A stretch of 64,000 nucleotides of DNA from Dyadobacter psychrotolerans (GTDB taxonomy: Bacteria > Bacteroidota > Bacteroidia > Cytophagales > Spirosomataceae), in assembly GCF_004349265.1 (NCBI RefSeq), contig NZ_SMFL01000002.1:186001-250000 (forward strand), in the 5' to 3' direction. The notes under the pieces were generated by a model. It was given only the letters and a program-made list of their open reading frames with translations. It was not told the DNA's origin and did not search any database. Each line of letters begins with the position of its first letter. Positions within the stretch are counted from its first letter, which is position 1. Both the position numbers and the translations under genes were made by a program. Below, piece after piece: positions 1 to 8,675 of the stretch.

Positions 1-32
1 GAAGTCTGCATTGAATCTGAACATTTGAACAA

Positions 33-1061
33 ATGAGTACCGATAATATAAAAAAAAACGTGGTTTATTCCGTTTTGGATCTGGCCACAGTGATTGAAGG
101 AAAAACACCCGCAGACACATTTGTTACAAGTCTGGATCTGGCCAGGCAGGCAGAAAGATTTGGGTATACACGTTACTGGTTTGCAGAGCATCACAACATG
201 ATCAGTGTGGCAAGTTCGGCCACAGCGATCTTGATAGGCCACATTGCCGGCGGAACCTCAACGATTCGAGTCGGCTCCGGCGGGATCATGCTTCCCAATC
301 ATTCACCGCTGGTGGTAGCAGAGCAATTCGGAACGCTGGCATCACTTTATCCGGGACGAATTGATCTGGGACTAGGACGTGCTCCGGGAACAGATCAGGT
401 AACAGCCAGAGCAATCCGCGGTGAGAATTTTAATGCCGCGCATAATTTTCCGGAAGATATTCAAAAGCTTCAGCAGTTTTTTTCAGAAGACAATAGTGGC
501 AGCAAAGTTCGGGCTATTCCTGGTGAAGGTTTGGATGTCCCAATCTGGGTACTTGGATCAAGTCCCGACAGTGCACACCTGGCTGCTGCAATGGGACTTC
601 CTTACGCATTTGCCAGTCATTTTGCACCAACCTATTTTAAGGAAGCAATAAAGCTTTATCGTAAAAATTTCAGGCCTTCCCAATATTTAGATAAACCTTA
701 TGTGATGGCTTGTGTTAACGTGGTAGCTGCTGATACGGATGACAAAGCCGCTTATCTTTCTACGTCTGTTCTTCAATTTTTTATGGGCGTGGTTACCGGA
801 AGTCGAAAACTGTTACAACCCCCTGTGGAAAGTATGGAAAATATCTGGTCTATGCAGGAAGAATATGCCGTGAATCAGATGCTCTCGTACTCGTTTATTG
901 GTGGTAAGGAGAAACTGAAACAGAAAATCAGTACATTTCTTGACCAGACGCAGGTGGATGAAGTGATGGCTACTTCACATATTTTTGATCATACGGCCCG
1001 GGTTGAATCATACAGATTGTTTTCTCAAATTTTGCAGGAAATTAATGCTGCGCGGGTCTGA
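33..1061 (+). CDS. LLM-class flavin-dependent oxidoreductase (MsnO8-like)
   Basis: A 342-aa cytosolic protein of the bacterial luciferase-like monooxygenase superfamily, with a TIM-barrel fold that uses reduced FMN. The sequence shows the signatures of the single-subunit MsnO8 group: an early RYWFAEHHN stretch near residue 50, then GSGGIMLPNHSPLVVAEQF and DLGLGRAPGTD around residues 80-122, which form the flavin pocket. The length is normal for the group. No signal peptide is present. The substrate cannot be read from the sequence; most family members of this type are orphan oxidoreductases. It stands alone: a kinase gene follows after about 150 bp with no sign of cotranscription. The start ATG is the first in frame and only 32 bases of upstream sequence are visible, so an operon partner to the left cannot be excluded. 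Confidence 0.9.
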   Translation: MSTDNIKKNVVYSVLDLATVIEGKTPADTFVTSLDLARQAERFGYTRYWFAEHHNMISVASSATAILIGHIAGGTSTIRVGSGGIMLPNHSPLVVAEQFGTLASLYPGRIDLGLGRAPGTDQVTARAIRGENFNAAHNFPEDIQKLQQFFSEDNSGSKVRAIPGEGLDVPIWVLGSSPDSAHLAAAMGLPYAFASHFAPTYFKEAIKLYRKNFRPSQYLDKPYVMACVNVVAADTDDKAAYLSTSVLQFFMGVVTGSRKLLQPPVESMENIWSMQEEYAVNQMLSYSFIGGKEKLKQKISTFLDQTQVDEVMATSHIFDHTARVESYRLFSQILQEINAARV

Positions 1062-1208
1062 TCGGGCGTGCCTTAAATAAATTTTAGTATTTTTAAATTG
1101 CCTCGGCGCGATTTTTGATTGCATCACAACATGGCTGCATTTCAGAGACATATTAAAATGCTGGAATTGATACCTGTTAGTCGTTAATTTCCTGAACATG
1201 CACAAAAG

Positions 1209-2462
1209 ATGAAATATTCCGATCAGAGTTTAGCCGCAGATATTGAAAAAATTAAGCTGATCCCGATAATCTCGACAATGCTTGAAGTGATTTGTCGTAC
1301 AACCGGGATGGGTTTTGCTGCAATTGCCAGGGTGACTGAGGATCGTTGGATTGCCTGCAGTGTGCGTGATGAAATCGATTTTGGTTTAAAGGATGGAGGG
1401 GAACTGGAGATAAAAACCACTATTTGTGACCAGATCAGGGATTATGGGCGGCCTGTTGTGATTGATCATGTCGCAGAAAGTCCTGAATATTATAATCACC
1501 ACACGCCGTTGATGTATGGGTTTCAAAGTTATATCTCCGTTCCGATCGTTTTGAAAACAGGTGAGTTTTTTGGAACCCTTTGCGCAATTGATCCAAAACC
1601 TGCTTCATTAAACAACACAGAAACAATCGGCATGTTCAATTTGTTTGCCGAACTGATATCGTTTCACTTGCAAAGTATTGATTTAATGGAGCGTAGTCAT
1701 TTTGCCGTTAAAGAGCTTAGCAGGCAACTGACGGACTCCAAAGATGAAAACCGTCAGTATCAGTATATTTCAAACCATAATCTGCAGGAGCCGCTTCGAA
1801 AGATAAGGGTGTTCAGCAGTATGCTTATTGGTGCGGCTGAAAAAAACGATCCATCAAGAATTAAAGCAGCAGCTGAAAAAATCAATTCCAGTGCTCAGCG
1901 GTTTTCGATGATGATTCAGGATCTGTCAGATTTTTCTGAATTAAACAATGAGACAAATTTTGAATCTGTGGATCTCAATGATATTGTTTCAGATGTGATA
2001 AAGCAACTGGATGCTAAGCTCAAAGAAAAGGGAACTGTTCTAAATGCTGAAATACTACCAACAATTTTCGCTGTTCGTCTTCAAATGGAGCAGCTTTTTT
2101 ATCATTTGGTGAGTAATGCGATACGGTTTTCAAAGAACGAAACTCCGTTAACGATCAAAATAAGTGCACATCAACCAGAAAAACAGCAGATTGATCATTT
2201 GTTGCCACCTGATTTTGACCTGAAATTTACCGAAATTAGGGTAGAAGATAATGGTGTGGGAATTGAAAAGGCCCAGCTGGAAAAAATATTTGACATCTTC
2301 TCAAAACTGCCCTCTGACCAGATTCTCGAAGGTGCTGGTATCGGGCTGGCTTACTGTCGTAAGATTATTCGTAATCACAATGGTAATATTTCTGCACAGT
2401 CAGATCCCGGAGAGGGAACGTCGTTTTCGTTAATCCTGCCGGTTAATCGCAAAACCGCTTGA
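1209..2462 (+). CDS. GAF-domain sensor histidine kinase, cytosolic
   Basis: A 417-aa soluble kinase. Residues of about 20-160 form a GAF sensor domain (ending ISVPIVLKTGEFFGTLCAID). A helical DHp segment follows, with the phosphoacceptor His190 in NHNLQEPLRKI, a close variant of the SHDLQEPLR box of phytochrome-type kinases. The HATPase_c domain covers about 285-412, with VEDNGVGIEKAQ and GAGIGLAYCRKI as N and G1/G2 boxes. There is no transmembrane segment and no receiver domain, so the signal must be intracellular and the partner regulator lies elsewhere. The response regulator at 2505-3167 converges on it but is better explained as the partner of the adjacent membrane kinase. GAF domains bind small ligands or chromophores; no ligand cysteine can be assigned here. 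Confidence 0.88.
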   Translation: MKYSDQSLAADIEKIKLIPIISTMLEVICRTTGMGFAAIARVTEDRWIACSVRDEIDFGLKDGGELEIKTTICDQIRDYGRPVVIDHVAESPEYYNHHTPLMYGFQSYISVPIVLKTGEFFGTLCAIDPKPASLNNTETIGMFNLFAELISFHLQSIDLMERSHFAVKELSRQLTDSKDENRQYQYISNHNLQEPLRKIRVFSSMLIGAAEKNDPSRIKAAAEKINSSAQRFSMMIQDLSDFSELNNETNFESVDLNDIVSDVIKQLDAKLKEKGTVLNAEILPTIFAVRLQMEQLFYHLVSNAIRFSKNETPLTIKISAHQPEKQQIDHLLPPDFDLKFTEIRVEDNGVGIEKAQLEKIFDIFSKLPSDQILEGAGIGLAYCRKIIRNHNGNISAQSDPGEGTSFSLILPVNRKTA

Positions 2463-2491
2463 CCCAGGATTTGAAAAATTAAGATAGCTAA

Positions 2492-2514
2492 TTTAAAAGT
2501 AATACTATTTTAAA
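2492..2514. terminator. AT-rich hairpin between convergent genes
   Basis: TTTAAAA (2492-2498) and TA pair with TATTTTAAA (2506-2514), with one bulged G and a four-base loop. It sits between the ends of the GAF kinase (+) and the response regulator (-) and overlaps the stop codon of the latter. A weak bidirectional terminator is likely, but A/T-only stems occur by chance. Confidence 0.35.
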
Positions 2515-3167
2515 GTCAAACTGATCAGTTCTGCTGTATTTTTCACATTTAGCTTTCTCATAATACTTGCCCTTTGATTCGCAACGGTATTCACACTGAT
2601 CTCAAATTTGTCTGCGATTTCCTTACTGCTCATCCCTTCTGTCAGGCACTTTAAAATCTGTTGTTCTCTTGGTGAAATAGCTTTCCAAACTGTGCCTGCT
2701 TCTGAGTCAGTTGCTTCTGGTTTCGGTTCAGGAATTCTATTTATTTGCTTAAATAGATTTTTTATAATCACCGATGAGGCGGCAGGGTGGAAATAAAGCT
2801 CACCGCGGTAAATGCTTCTGATCGCACTGAGAATCTCTTCACGTCCTGTATCTTTTAGCAGATAACCACTCGCTCCGTTTTGCGCAGACGACAGAATATA
2901 ATCCGTATTGTTATGCATGCTGAATACGAGCGTGTTCACCTTCGGATATTGAGGCAAGATGTGTTTCAGAACCTCGATACCGGACATATTTGGCATAGTT
3001 AAATCAAGTAAAACCAGGTCAGGATCCACTTTTTCAATCATTTCAGCAACCTGGTCCCCATCTGAGGCTTCACCGGCAATGATGATGTCTTCTTCGTCTT
3101 CGAGAAGGGAAATGATGCCTTGTCTTACCACCGAGTGGTCGTCAACGATCAATAAACGTATGGGCAT
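2505..3167 (-). CDS. NarL/FixJ-family response regulator
   Basis: A 220-aa two-component response regulator. The receiver domain (1-120) has the acidic pair D9/D10 and phospho-acceptor D55 in LVLLDLTMPN, and the conserved lysine in GYLLKDTG. The LuxR-type DNA-binding domain (about 155-218) reads ISPREQQILKCL...SVNTVANQRASIMRKLNVKN. It is the last gene of a leftward operon, nirB-nirD-kinase-regulator, starting only 12 bp after the kinase stop codon. It is therefore very probably the cognate partner of the PilJ-type kinase and the regulator of the nitrate/nitrite genes around it. That role is inferred from position. Its DNA site is unknown; palindromes at 7775-7792 and 10079-10094 are candidates. 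Confidence 0.93.
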   Translation of the reverse strand: MPIRLLIVDDHSVVRQGIISLLEDEEDIIIAGEASDGDQVAEMIEKVDPDLVLLDLTMPNMSGIEVLKHILPQYPKVNTLVFSMHNNTDYILSSAQNGASGYLLKDTGREEILSAIRSIYRGELYFHPAASSVIIKNLFKQINRIPEPKPEATDSEAGTVWKAISPREQQILKCLTEGMSSKEIADKFEISVNTVANQRASIMRKLNVKNTAELISLTLK

Positions 3168-3179
3168 TATTGGTTTTTT

Positions 3180-4610
3180 TTATACAAAAATTTTTACTTC
3201 GAGTGTGGTTCCGTGATCAGGTTCTGAAAGTATTTCCATGCTGCCGTCAAGCAGCTGCGTTCTGGTCCTGATATTGTCAATGCCGTTCTGCGTAAGAAAG
3301 GAACCTTCTTTATTTTTCAAATTACGAATTAAAAAGCCTTTGCCGTCATCTTCAATCTGTAAAATGATGGAATTTTTATTTTGCTCTAACCTAATATTTA
3401 CATTTTCAGCTCCGGCATGCTTTACTACATTGTTCAGCGCTTCCTGTGCAATCCGGTAAAGTCCGATTTCTATCGCCTGACTCAAAGCAATCCGTTTTTC
3501 AATTCCCTGAAAATTTATCTTCAAACCGGAAGCCTGCGAAGTTTGCTGACAAAGCAGATTTAGTGCTGCACTTATTCCGAAATCGCTTAACACAGACGGC
3601 ATCAGATTGTAAGAAATTTGTCTCGTTGTCTGAATTGTATCCTGTATCAGTCTGACCAGTTGATTAAAACGTTCCCGCTGCTTTTCGTCGGTAAACTGGG
3701 TCTGTCCCAATTTTTCTGCGTGGAGTTTTAGTCCCGTCAGCATTTGCCCGATCCCATCGTGAAGTTCACGTGCAAAACGTCTTCTCTCTTCTTCTTGTCC
3801 CTCAATTAAAGCAGAAGCCCTTATCCGGTCTTCTGCGAGCTGCAATTGATATTTTTCTTCCTCAATCCTTAAAATATCTTTCTGAACACGGATCAACTCG
3901 CTATTGGATCTTTCCAGGTCACGGTTAGCTTTTAATAGAGCGTCTTCGGATTCAGTCAATAGCCTTACTGCCCGCCGGGTTGTGTTGACTACGGGGCGGA
4001 AAATAAGGAGACCTTCTGCAAAAAGTACCAGGATCGTCATGATATCCAGAATCCACTCTATCCGTTCCAGGTTTTTAAGACGTGCAAAACTTTCCTTGTC
4101 AAACTGAAAAACGATGTCATTCATGATATTCAGAAATACAGGCTCATTTTGCAAAACAATATCAAGTGCCTGTTTTTTTTCAGAAAGTGACAGATTATCA
4201 TCGTTTATCTTATTTAATCCCTGATAAATTGTGTTAAAAACCGGTTCTAGTCTGGCAAACATTTCATCAAGCGGGCCGCTTTTCCAGGTCACTATATCAC
4301 TTCCAACCATGAGCTTTCTGGTTGCAAGCTGCTGGTTGCTTTCCTTCCAGACTGTCAGCAGTGAGTCAAAATCAGCTGAATCCCTGTAAGCGATTTTACC
4401 GGTTTTAAGGATAGCAAGTTTGGCAAGCCGCTGGCTCAGCATCCGCTGCCTGCCTGCTACATTCACAACGCGTCCGTCATAGTTCAGGCTCATGATCGTT
4501 TTTCGGATCAGATACAATCCGCCCAGCGTCAGCATGGCAACAATGAACAGCGCTACCACATAAAAGCGGGTAAGACTTCCGGCGACACGTTTTTCAACTT
4601 TTTCTGTCAT
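3180..4610 (-). CDS. Membrane sensor kinase with PilJ-type sensor, NarX-like layout
   Basis: A 476-aa inner-membrane histidine kinase. A first membrane helix (about 14-34) is followed by a periplasmic helical sensor of the type IV pili methyl-accepting/PilJ kind, beginning VNVAGRQRMLSQRLAKL, which resembles the P-box region of NarX-type nitrate sensors. A second membrane helix lies near 186-206, then a coiled-coil linker. HisKA_3 has His284 in FARELHDGIGQML, and HATPase_c ends NGIDNIRTRTQLLDGSMEIL. Only one base separates its start codon from the nirD stop codon, so it is translated with nirBD; the response regulator follows after 12 bp. This context supports nitrate or nitrite as the stimulus, but the ligand residues cannot be assigned by eye. 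Confidence 0.92.
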   Translation of the reverse strand: MTEKVEKRVAGSLTRFYVVALFIVAMLTLGGLYLIRKTIMSLNYDGRVVNVAGRQRMLSQRLAKLAILKTGKIAYRDSADFDSLLTVWKESNQQLATRKLMVGSDIVTWKSGPLDEMFARLEPVFNTIYQGLNKINDDNLSLSEKKQALDIVLQNEPVFLNIMNDIVFQFDKESFARLKNLERIEWILDIMTILVLFAEGLLIFRPVVNTTRRAVRLLTESEDALLKANRDLERSNSELIRVQKDILRIEEEKYQLQLAEDRIRASALIEGQEEERRRFARELHDGIGQMLTGLKLHAEKLGQTQFTDEKQRERFNQLVRLIQDTIQTTRQISYNLMPSVLSDFGISAALNLLCQQTSQASGLKINFQGIEKRIALSQAIEIGLYRIAQEALNNVVKHAGAENVNIRLEQNKNSIILQIEDDGKGFLIRNLKNKEGSFLTQNGIDNIRTRTQLLDGSMEILSEPDHGTTLEVKIFV

Positions 4611-4611
4611 G

Positions 4612-4965
4612 CTATAATCCTACATAAACCTGGTTTTCCCTGACCATTACCGGGAAGGTATTAATCCGGTAAGCATCGTCATTGAGACATTGCCCGGTTT
4701 GTAATGAAAATGTTTTTTTATGAAACGGACAGGCTACTTTGGGTTCTCCGTCCTGGCTGCCGATCATGCCGCGTGCCACAGCCATTTGTTGTCTGTGCGG
4801 GCACTGGTTGTCGGTTGCAAACCATTCGCCTCTTCTGGCAAAGTTAAAGATAGCGATTTGTTTTCCTTCAATCAGCGCACAGCCTCCACCGTCTTCGGGA
4901 ATATCTTCTACATGACACGCCTTATGCCAAACGATTCTGTCTTTTGTATTTTTAACTGGTTCCAT
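4612..4965 (-). CDS. nirD: Nitrite reductase small subunit NirD (Rieske-type)
   Basis: The small subunit of assimilatory NADH-nitrite reductase, about 117 aa. It has a Rieske-like fold and keeps both ligand pairs, CPHRQ and CPFHK, so a [2Fe-2S] cluster is plausible; many NirD proteins have lost these residues. The start is placed at the ATG at 4965 (MEPVKNTKDR). A TTG five codons upstream is possible but lies within a GC-rich hairpin. It follows nirB by about 95 bp and precedes the sensor kinase by one base. It acts with NirB in the cytosol to reduce nitrite to ammonium. Confidence 0.92.
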   Translation of the reverse strand: MEPVKNTKDRIVWHKACHVEDIPEDGGGCALIEGKQIAIFNFARRGEWFATDNQCPHRQQMAVARGMIGSQDGEPKVACPFHKKTFSLQTGQCLNDDAYRINTFPVMVRENQVYVGL

Positions 4966-4974
4966 AAACTTAAA

Positions 4975-5063
4975 GGGCAAAGCCCGGATTAATTGTTAAT
5001 ATTTCCCAAACGAATACACCACTCCCTAAGCCCGGGGCCCAAATCAGATCCCCATGCCCCTTA
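4975..5063. repeat. GC-rich palindromic spacer between nirB and nirD
   Basis: The spacer contains two hairpins unlike the AT-rich intergenic DNA elsewhere. GGGC AAA GCCC lies at 4975-4985, just before the nirD start. A larger stem pairs TAAG and GGGGC (5027-5038, with three extra C) with GCCCC and TTA (5056-5063), and overlaps the nirB stop codon. The core GCCCGGGGC recurs in the insertion in the nitrate reductase gene at 13264-13272, so both may come from one small repeat family. It could also set the nirB:nirD transcript ratio. Confidence 0.4.
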
Positions 5064-7592
5064 AACCCACTCTTTTGCTTTTTTCTGATCACGCATCGTC
5101 TCAAATTCTATATTCGGATCTTTGATCGGTGCATTGACAAAATGAGAAAACCGTTTGCGCAGTTCAGGGCTTTCGACCACTTCTTTCCACTCGCATTTGT
5201 ACACCTCAATCAGCGCCTGCATGTTTTTTTCCAGTTCTTCGCCGATACCCAGTACGTCGTCTACTACAACCGCCTTGAGGTAATTGATTCCGCCTTCCAT
5301 CTTATTTAACCAGGTAGCGGTGCGGGTTAATGGATCTGCTGTTTTGATGTAAAACATTAAAAATCTGTCAATTAGCCTAATGCAGGTTTCCTTGTCGACA
5401 TCCGTAGCAATAAGCTGGGCGTGCTGAGGTTTGGAGCCTCCATTTCCGCAGACATATAGATTCCAGCCTTTTTCGGTGGCGATAATTCCAAAATCCTTGC
5501 TTTGTGCCTCCGCGCACTCACGAACGCAGCCGGATACTGCTGATTTTAATTTGTGTGGAGATCGCAGACCTTTGTAGCGGTCTTCCACCTCAATGGCAAA
5601 TGATACCGAATCCTGAACCCCAAACCGGCACCAGGTAGAACCTACGCAGCTTTTTACGGTCCTTAGTGATTTGCCATACGCATGTCCGCTTTCAAAACCA
5701 ACTGCGATAAGCTGTTCCCATATTGCAGGAAGGTCATTTAAGTGCGCGCCAAAAAGATCTATTCGCTGACCACCGGTAATTTTTGTGTAAAGGCCGTAGC
5801 GCTGAGCGACCTGGCCGATCACGATCAGTTTTTCAGGTGTAATTTCTCCGCCGGGTATCCTTGGAACAACCGAGTAGGTTCCTCCTTTTTGAATATTTGC
5901 CAGATAGCGGTCATTTGAATCCTGGATAGGCGCACGGTCTTTCTGCAGGATATTTTCGTTCCAGAGACTGGCCAGAAGGGAGCCAACCAAAGGTTTACAA
6001 ACCTCACAGCCATCGCCATGACCAAAATGGTTCAAAACCCCGTTGTAGGTTCTGATCCCATTGATTTTCACCAGATCCAGAAGTTCCTGCCGTGAATAAT
6101 CAAAATGCTCACAGATTATATTTTTTACATAAACGCCGTTTTGCTTTAACACGCCCTGAATGATGTCTTTCACCATAGGAAGACAGCCTCCACAGCCGGT
6201 TCCGGCTTTACAGCATTTTTTAATTGCATCAATGGTGGTATGGCCATTTTCAGATACTTCCTGGCAGATCATGCCCTTTGTGACAGCCTCACAGGAGCAT
6301 ATCAGCGCATCGTCCGGAAGGCTCATGACCCCCCCCACGGATGTTGCTGCTGATGCTTCCTCGCCTCCCCGTGATCCCAGGATCAGGTCTTCGCTGTCTG
6401 GCGGCAGAATCGTTTTGCTTTTGCAGGTTTGTAGCAGCATGTTGTATTGCTCTGCATCACCCACCAGAATTCCTCCCAGCAGCTCTTTCCCATCTATGGA
6501 AACATTTATTCTTTTGTATACTCCTTTCGCTTTATTTTCGTAGCGGATGGTTTTACAGGCTGGTTCCTCTATAAAAGGATCACCAAAGCTGGCTACGTCG
6601 GTTCCTATCAGCTTTAATTTCGTAGACATGTCGAAAGGAAGAAATTCCTTTGTTCCGCCGGTCAGGTAGGTGGCGACAACTTCTGCCATTTCATAACCTG
6701 GTGCGATCAGGCCGTAGATCATGTGATGGGCAAGTGCACATTCTCCGATGGCAAATATGTTTGGATCGGATGTCGTTAGCATGTTGTCAACCACGATGCC
6801 GCCCCGCGGATGAGTTTCCAGTCCGGCGATTTTTGCAAGTTCGTCACGCGGGCGAATACCTGCTGAGATTACCAGCATGTCCACCTCCAAAAAAGAGCCG
6901 TCCGCAAACTGCATGCCTTCAATGGTATCTCCACCTTTAATTTCCTGTGTACTTTTCAAGAGATGGATGTTTAGACCAAGGCCTTCCAGCTGGTTTTGCA
7001 GCATTTTTGAGCCCGCATCATCAATTTGTCTGGGCATGAGCCGGGGGGCGAATTCGACGACATGGGCCTGCTGTAAGCCCAGGTCCAGCAAAGCCTTGGC
7101 TGCTTCCAGGCCTAACAAACCGCCGCCTAAAACCGCTCCGTTTTTTGCCTTTCTGGCATAAGACTGAATCAGTTCAAGGTCTTCGATTGTCCGGTAAACA
7201 AATACGCCGTCCTTTTCCACTCCCGGAATTGAAGGAACAAATGCGCCGGAGCCGGTCGCCATAATTAAATAGTCATAATGAACTATATGTCCATGGTGAG
7301 ATCTTACCAGCTTTTCCTGCCGGTTAATGTCAACCACAGGATCGGAAAGGAACAATCTGATTCCGTTTTTACTATACCAGTCCATCGATGCCATGGTAAG
7401 ATCATCACCCGTTTTGCCAGCGAAAAATTCACTGAGATGTACCCTGTCATAGGCGGGGCGTGGTTCCTCACCAAACACGGTAATACTAAAAACCAAATCA
7501 TTTTTCTGTTTTGAAAGTAACTTCTCACAGAATTTGTAGCCGACCATACCATTGCCAATGACTATAATATTAGTAGTATTTTGTTCTCTCAT
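5061..7592 (-). CDS. nirB: NADH-nitrite reductase large subunit NirB
   Basis: The 843-aa catalytic subunit that reduces nitrite to ammonium by six electrons from NADH in the cytosol. The order is: FAD/NAD Rossmann domains (IIVIGNGMVGYKFCEKLL near residue 10, GAVLGGGLLGLEAAKAL near 155); a BFD-like [2Fe-2S] region with CSC at 432-434 and CGGC about 33 residues later; a second similar cysteine-containing segment; a nitrite/sulfite reductase ferredoxin-like half domain; and the siroheme/[4Fe-4S] domain with CVGSTWC (C649, C655) and CVREC (C689, C693). All cluster ligands are present and the length is normal. The gene heads the leftward operon with nirD, the PilJ-type kinase and its regulator. 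A TAATTTTG element about 90 bp upstream (7689-7682, minus strand) could be its -7 box. Confidence 0.97.
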   Translation of the reverse strand: MREQNTTNIIVIGNGMVGYKFCEKLLSKQKNDLVFSITVFGEEPRPAYDRVHLSEFFAGKTGDDLTMASMDWYSKNGIRLFLSDPVVDINRQEKLVRSHHGHIVHYDYLIMATGSGAFVPSIPGVEKDGVFVYRTIEDLELIQSYARKAKNGAVLGGGLLGLEAAKALLDLGLQQAHVVEFAPRLMPRQIDDAGSKMLQNQLEGLGLNIHLLKSTQEIKGGDTIEGMQFADGSFLEVDMLVISAGIRPRDELAKIAGLETHPRGGIVVDNMLTTSDPNIFAIGECALAHHMIYGLIAPGYEMAEVVATYLTGGTKEFLPFDMSTKLKLIGTDVASFGDPFIEEPACKTIRYENKAKGVYKRINVSIDGKELLGGILVGDAEQYNMLLQTCKSKTILPPDSEDLILGSRGGEEASAATSVGGVMSLPDDALICSCEAVTKGMICQEVSENGHTTIDAIKKCCKAGTGCGGCLPMVKDIIQGVLKQNGVYVKNIICEHFDYSRQELLDLVKINGIRTYNGVLNHFGHGDGCEVCKPLVGSLLASLWNENILQKDRAPIQDSNDRYLANIQKGGTYSVVPRIPGGEITPEKLIVIGQVAQRYGLYTKITGGQRIDLFGAHLNDLPAIWEQLIAVGFESGHAYGKSLRTVKSCVGSTWCRFGVQDSVSFAIEVEDRYKGLRSPHKLKSAVSGCVRECAEAQSKDFGIIATEKGWNLYVCGNGGSKPQHAQLIATDVDKETCIRLIDRFLMFYIKTADPLTRTATWLNKMEGGINYLKAVVVDDVLGIGEELEKNMQALIEVYKCEWKEVVESPELRKRFSHFVNAPIKDPNIEFETMRDQKKAKEWV

Positions 7593-7681
7593 AGTTATAA
7601 TTTACTATATATTTATGATGACAGATTTATTTTATGGTATTATTTTTATATTTTAAAGGTATACTGTTGTAATTGTTGAAT

Positions 7682-7689
7682 CAAAATTA
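7682..7689 (-). promoter_or_regulatory. nirB: Possible -7 element of the nirB promoter
   Basis: On the minus strand this reads TAATTTTG, a perfect match to the Bacteroidota -7 consensus TAnnTTTG, about 90 bp before the nirB start codon. No TTTG is found about 20 bp further upstream, so the -33 half is missing and an activator may be needed. Confidence 0.35.
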
Positions 7690-7774
7690 AATCGTGTTTT
7701 TAGTATTTCCTAATTTTTTATTTGTCATATGATTAAAATTTAAATATAAATTTTGGCTTATCTCTTGTTTTTAC

Positions 7775-7792
7775 AAATAATGATCATAATTT
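7775..7792. promoter_or_regulatory. 18-bp palindrome, possible operator
   Basis: AAATAATGATCATAATTT is self-complementary apart from one base pair. It lies in the 266-bp AT-rich region between the divergent nirB and methyltransferase genes and directly abuts the predicted -33 box of the rightward promoter (7791-7794). The placement suits an activator or repressor of the nitrate genes; which protein binds is unknown. The rest of the region holds no recognisable gene or riboswitch. Confidence 0.4.
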
Positions 7793-7822
7793 TGAACCGC
7801 CAATTAAATATAGTTATGTTTT
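7791..7822 (+). promoter_or_regulatory. Bacteroidota-type promoter for the rightward nitrate genes
   Basis: TTTG (7791-7794), a 20-base spacer and TATGTTTT (7815-7822) match the -33/-7 pattern of the Bacteroidota primary sigma factor (TTTG / TAnnTTTG) with one change in the last base. Transcription would begin near 7829, about 30 bases before the methyltransferase start codon at 7859. Confidence 0.5.
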
Positions 7823-7858
7823 ACTATGTATGGTACATTTACAATATTCATATAAGAA

Positions 7859-8620
7859 ATGGAAGCAAAACTCACATTGATTGGCGCAGGCCCCGGTAGT
7901 GCTGATCTTATCACCCTTAAAGGAATTAAAGCACTTCAGGCCGCAGATGTAGTTCTGTATGATGAACTGGCCAATGCTGACCTGTTGAACTATGCACCGG
8001 AAAATGCTTTGAAGATGTATGTAGGGAAAAAGGCAGGTGATGCATCCTTTTCTCAGGACGAAATAAATGGTCTGATCGTCAGGCTAGCCCGTAAACGTGG
8101 CCACGTCGTGAGACTGAAAGGTGGTGATGCTTTTGTTTTTGGCCGGGGCCATGAAGAAATGGAGTACGCCCGAAACCATCATCTGACCGTTGAGATCGTG
8201 CCTGGTGTTTCAAGCTGCATAGCTGTGGCTGAGTCCATGGAGATTCCGGTCACAAGAAGAGGTGTGAGTGAAAGCTTCTGGGTAATCACAGCTACGACAC
8301 GCCACGGTGAGCTTTCGGAAGATCTTCGGCTTGCAGCCCAATCTAAAGCCACAGTAGTTGTTTTAATGGGACTCGGCAAGCTGAACGAAATATGTGATTT
8401 ATACAAGCGCTTCGGCAGAGCACATCTTCCGATGGCCGTAATACAAAATGGTACAAGGCCAGACGAAAAAAGTGTAATGGGCCAGGTTTGGGAAATACCG
8501 CATCTGGTGAGGGAAAACAACATTGGTTCTCCTGCCATTATTATTTTGGGAGAGGTTGTAGCACTGCATCCTGCTTATGCACTGGAATATGTTTACAGTC
8601 TGCAGCCGGAGCTTCTGTGA
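7859..8620 (+). CDS. cobA: Uroporphyrinogen-III C-methyltransferase (SUMT)
   Basis: A 253-aa cytosolic enzyme that transfers two methyl groups from S-adenosylmethionine to uroporphyrinogen III, giving precorrin-2, the first committed step to siroheme. Family signatures are visible: LIGAGPGSADLITLKG at residues 6-21, VVRLKGGDAFVFGRGHEE near 83-100, and VPGVSSCIA plus PVTRRG near 118-138. It is the single-domain SUMT; the precorrin-2 dehydrogenase/ferrochelatase part of CysG is absent and must be encoded elsewhere. Its position opposite nirB, the siroheme enzyme of the island, explains its role. It is first in the rightward series and has its own promoter-like element at 7791-7822. Confidence 0.95.
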   Translation: MEAKLTLIGAGPGSADLITLKGIKALQAADVVLYDELANADLLNYAPENALKMYVGKKAGDASFSQDEINGLIVRLARKRGHVVRLKGGDAFVFGRGHEEMEYARNHHLTVEIVPGVSSCIAVAESMEIPVTRRGVSESFWVITATTRHGELSEDLRLAAQSKATVVVLMGLGKLNEICDLYKRFGRAHLPMAVIQNGTRPDEKSVMGQVWEIPHLVRENNIGSPAIIILGEVVALHPAYALEYVYSLQPELL

Positions 8621-8675
8621 TTTTTAATGCCTGACAGGCACAATACTGCTTTTTAATTTTTTAACCTACAATTAA

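Noticed and set aside
6160..6543. A 127-codon open frame antisense to nirB
   Set aside because: It lies wholly opposite a well-supported gene with all cofactor motifs and has no recognisable domain or plausible start context.
7593..7858. Riboswitch or NarL/NtcA-type sites in the nirB-methyltransferase region
   Set aside because: No conserved riboswitch core was seen. A GTA-n8-TAC site fails by one base of spacing, and the E. coli NarL 7-2-7 pattern is absent.
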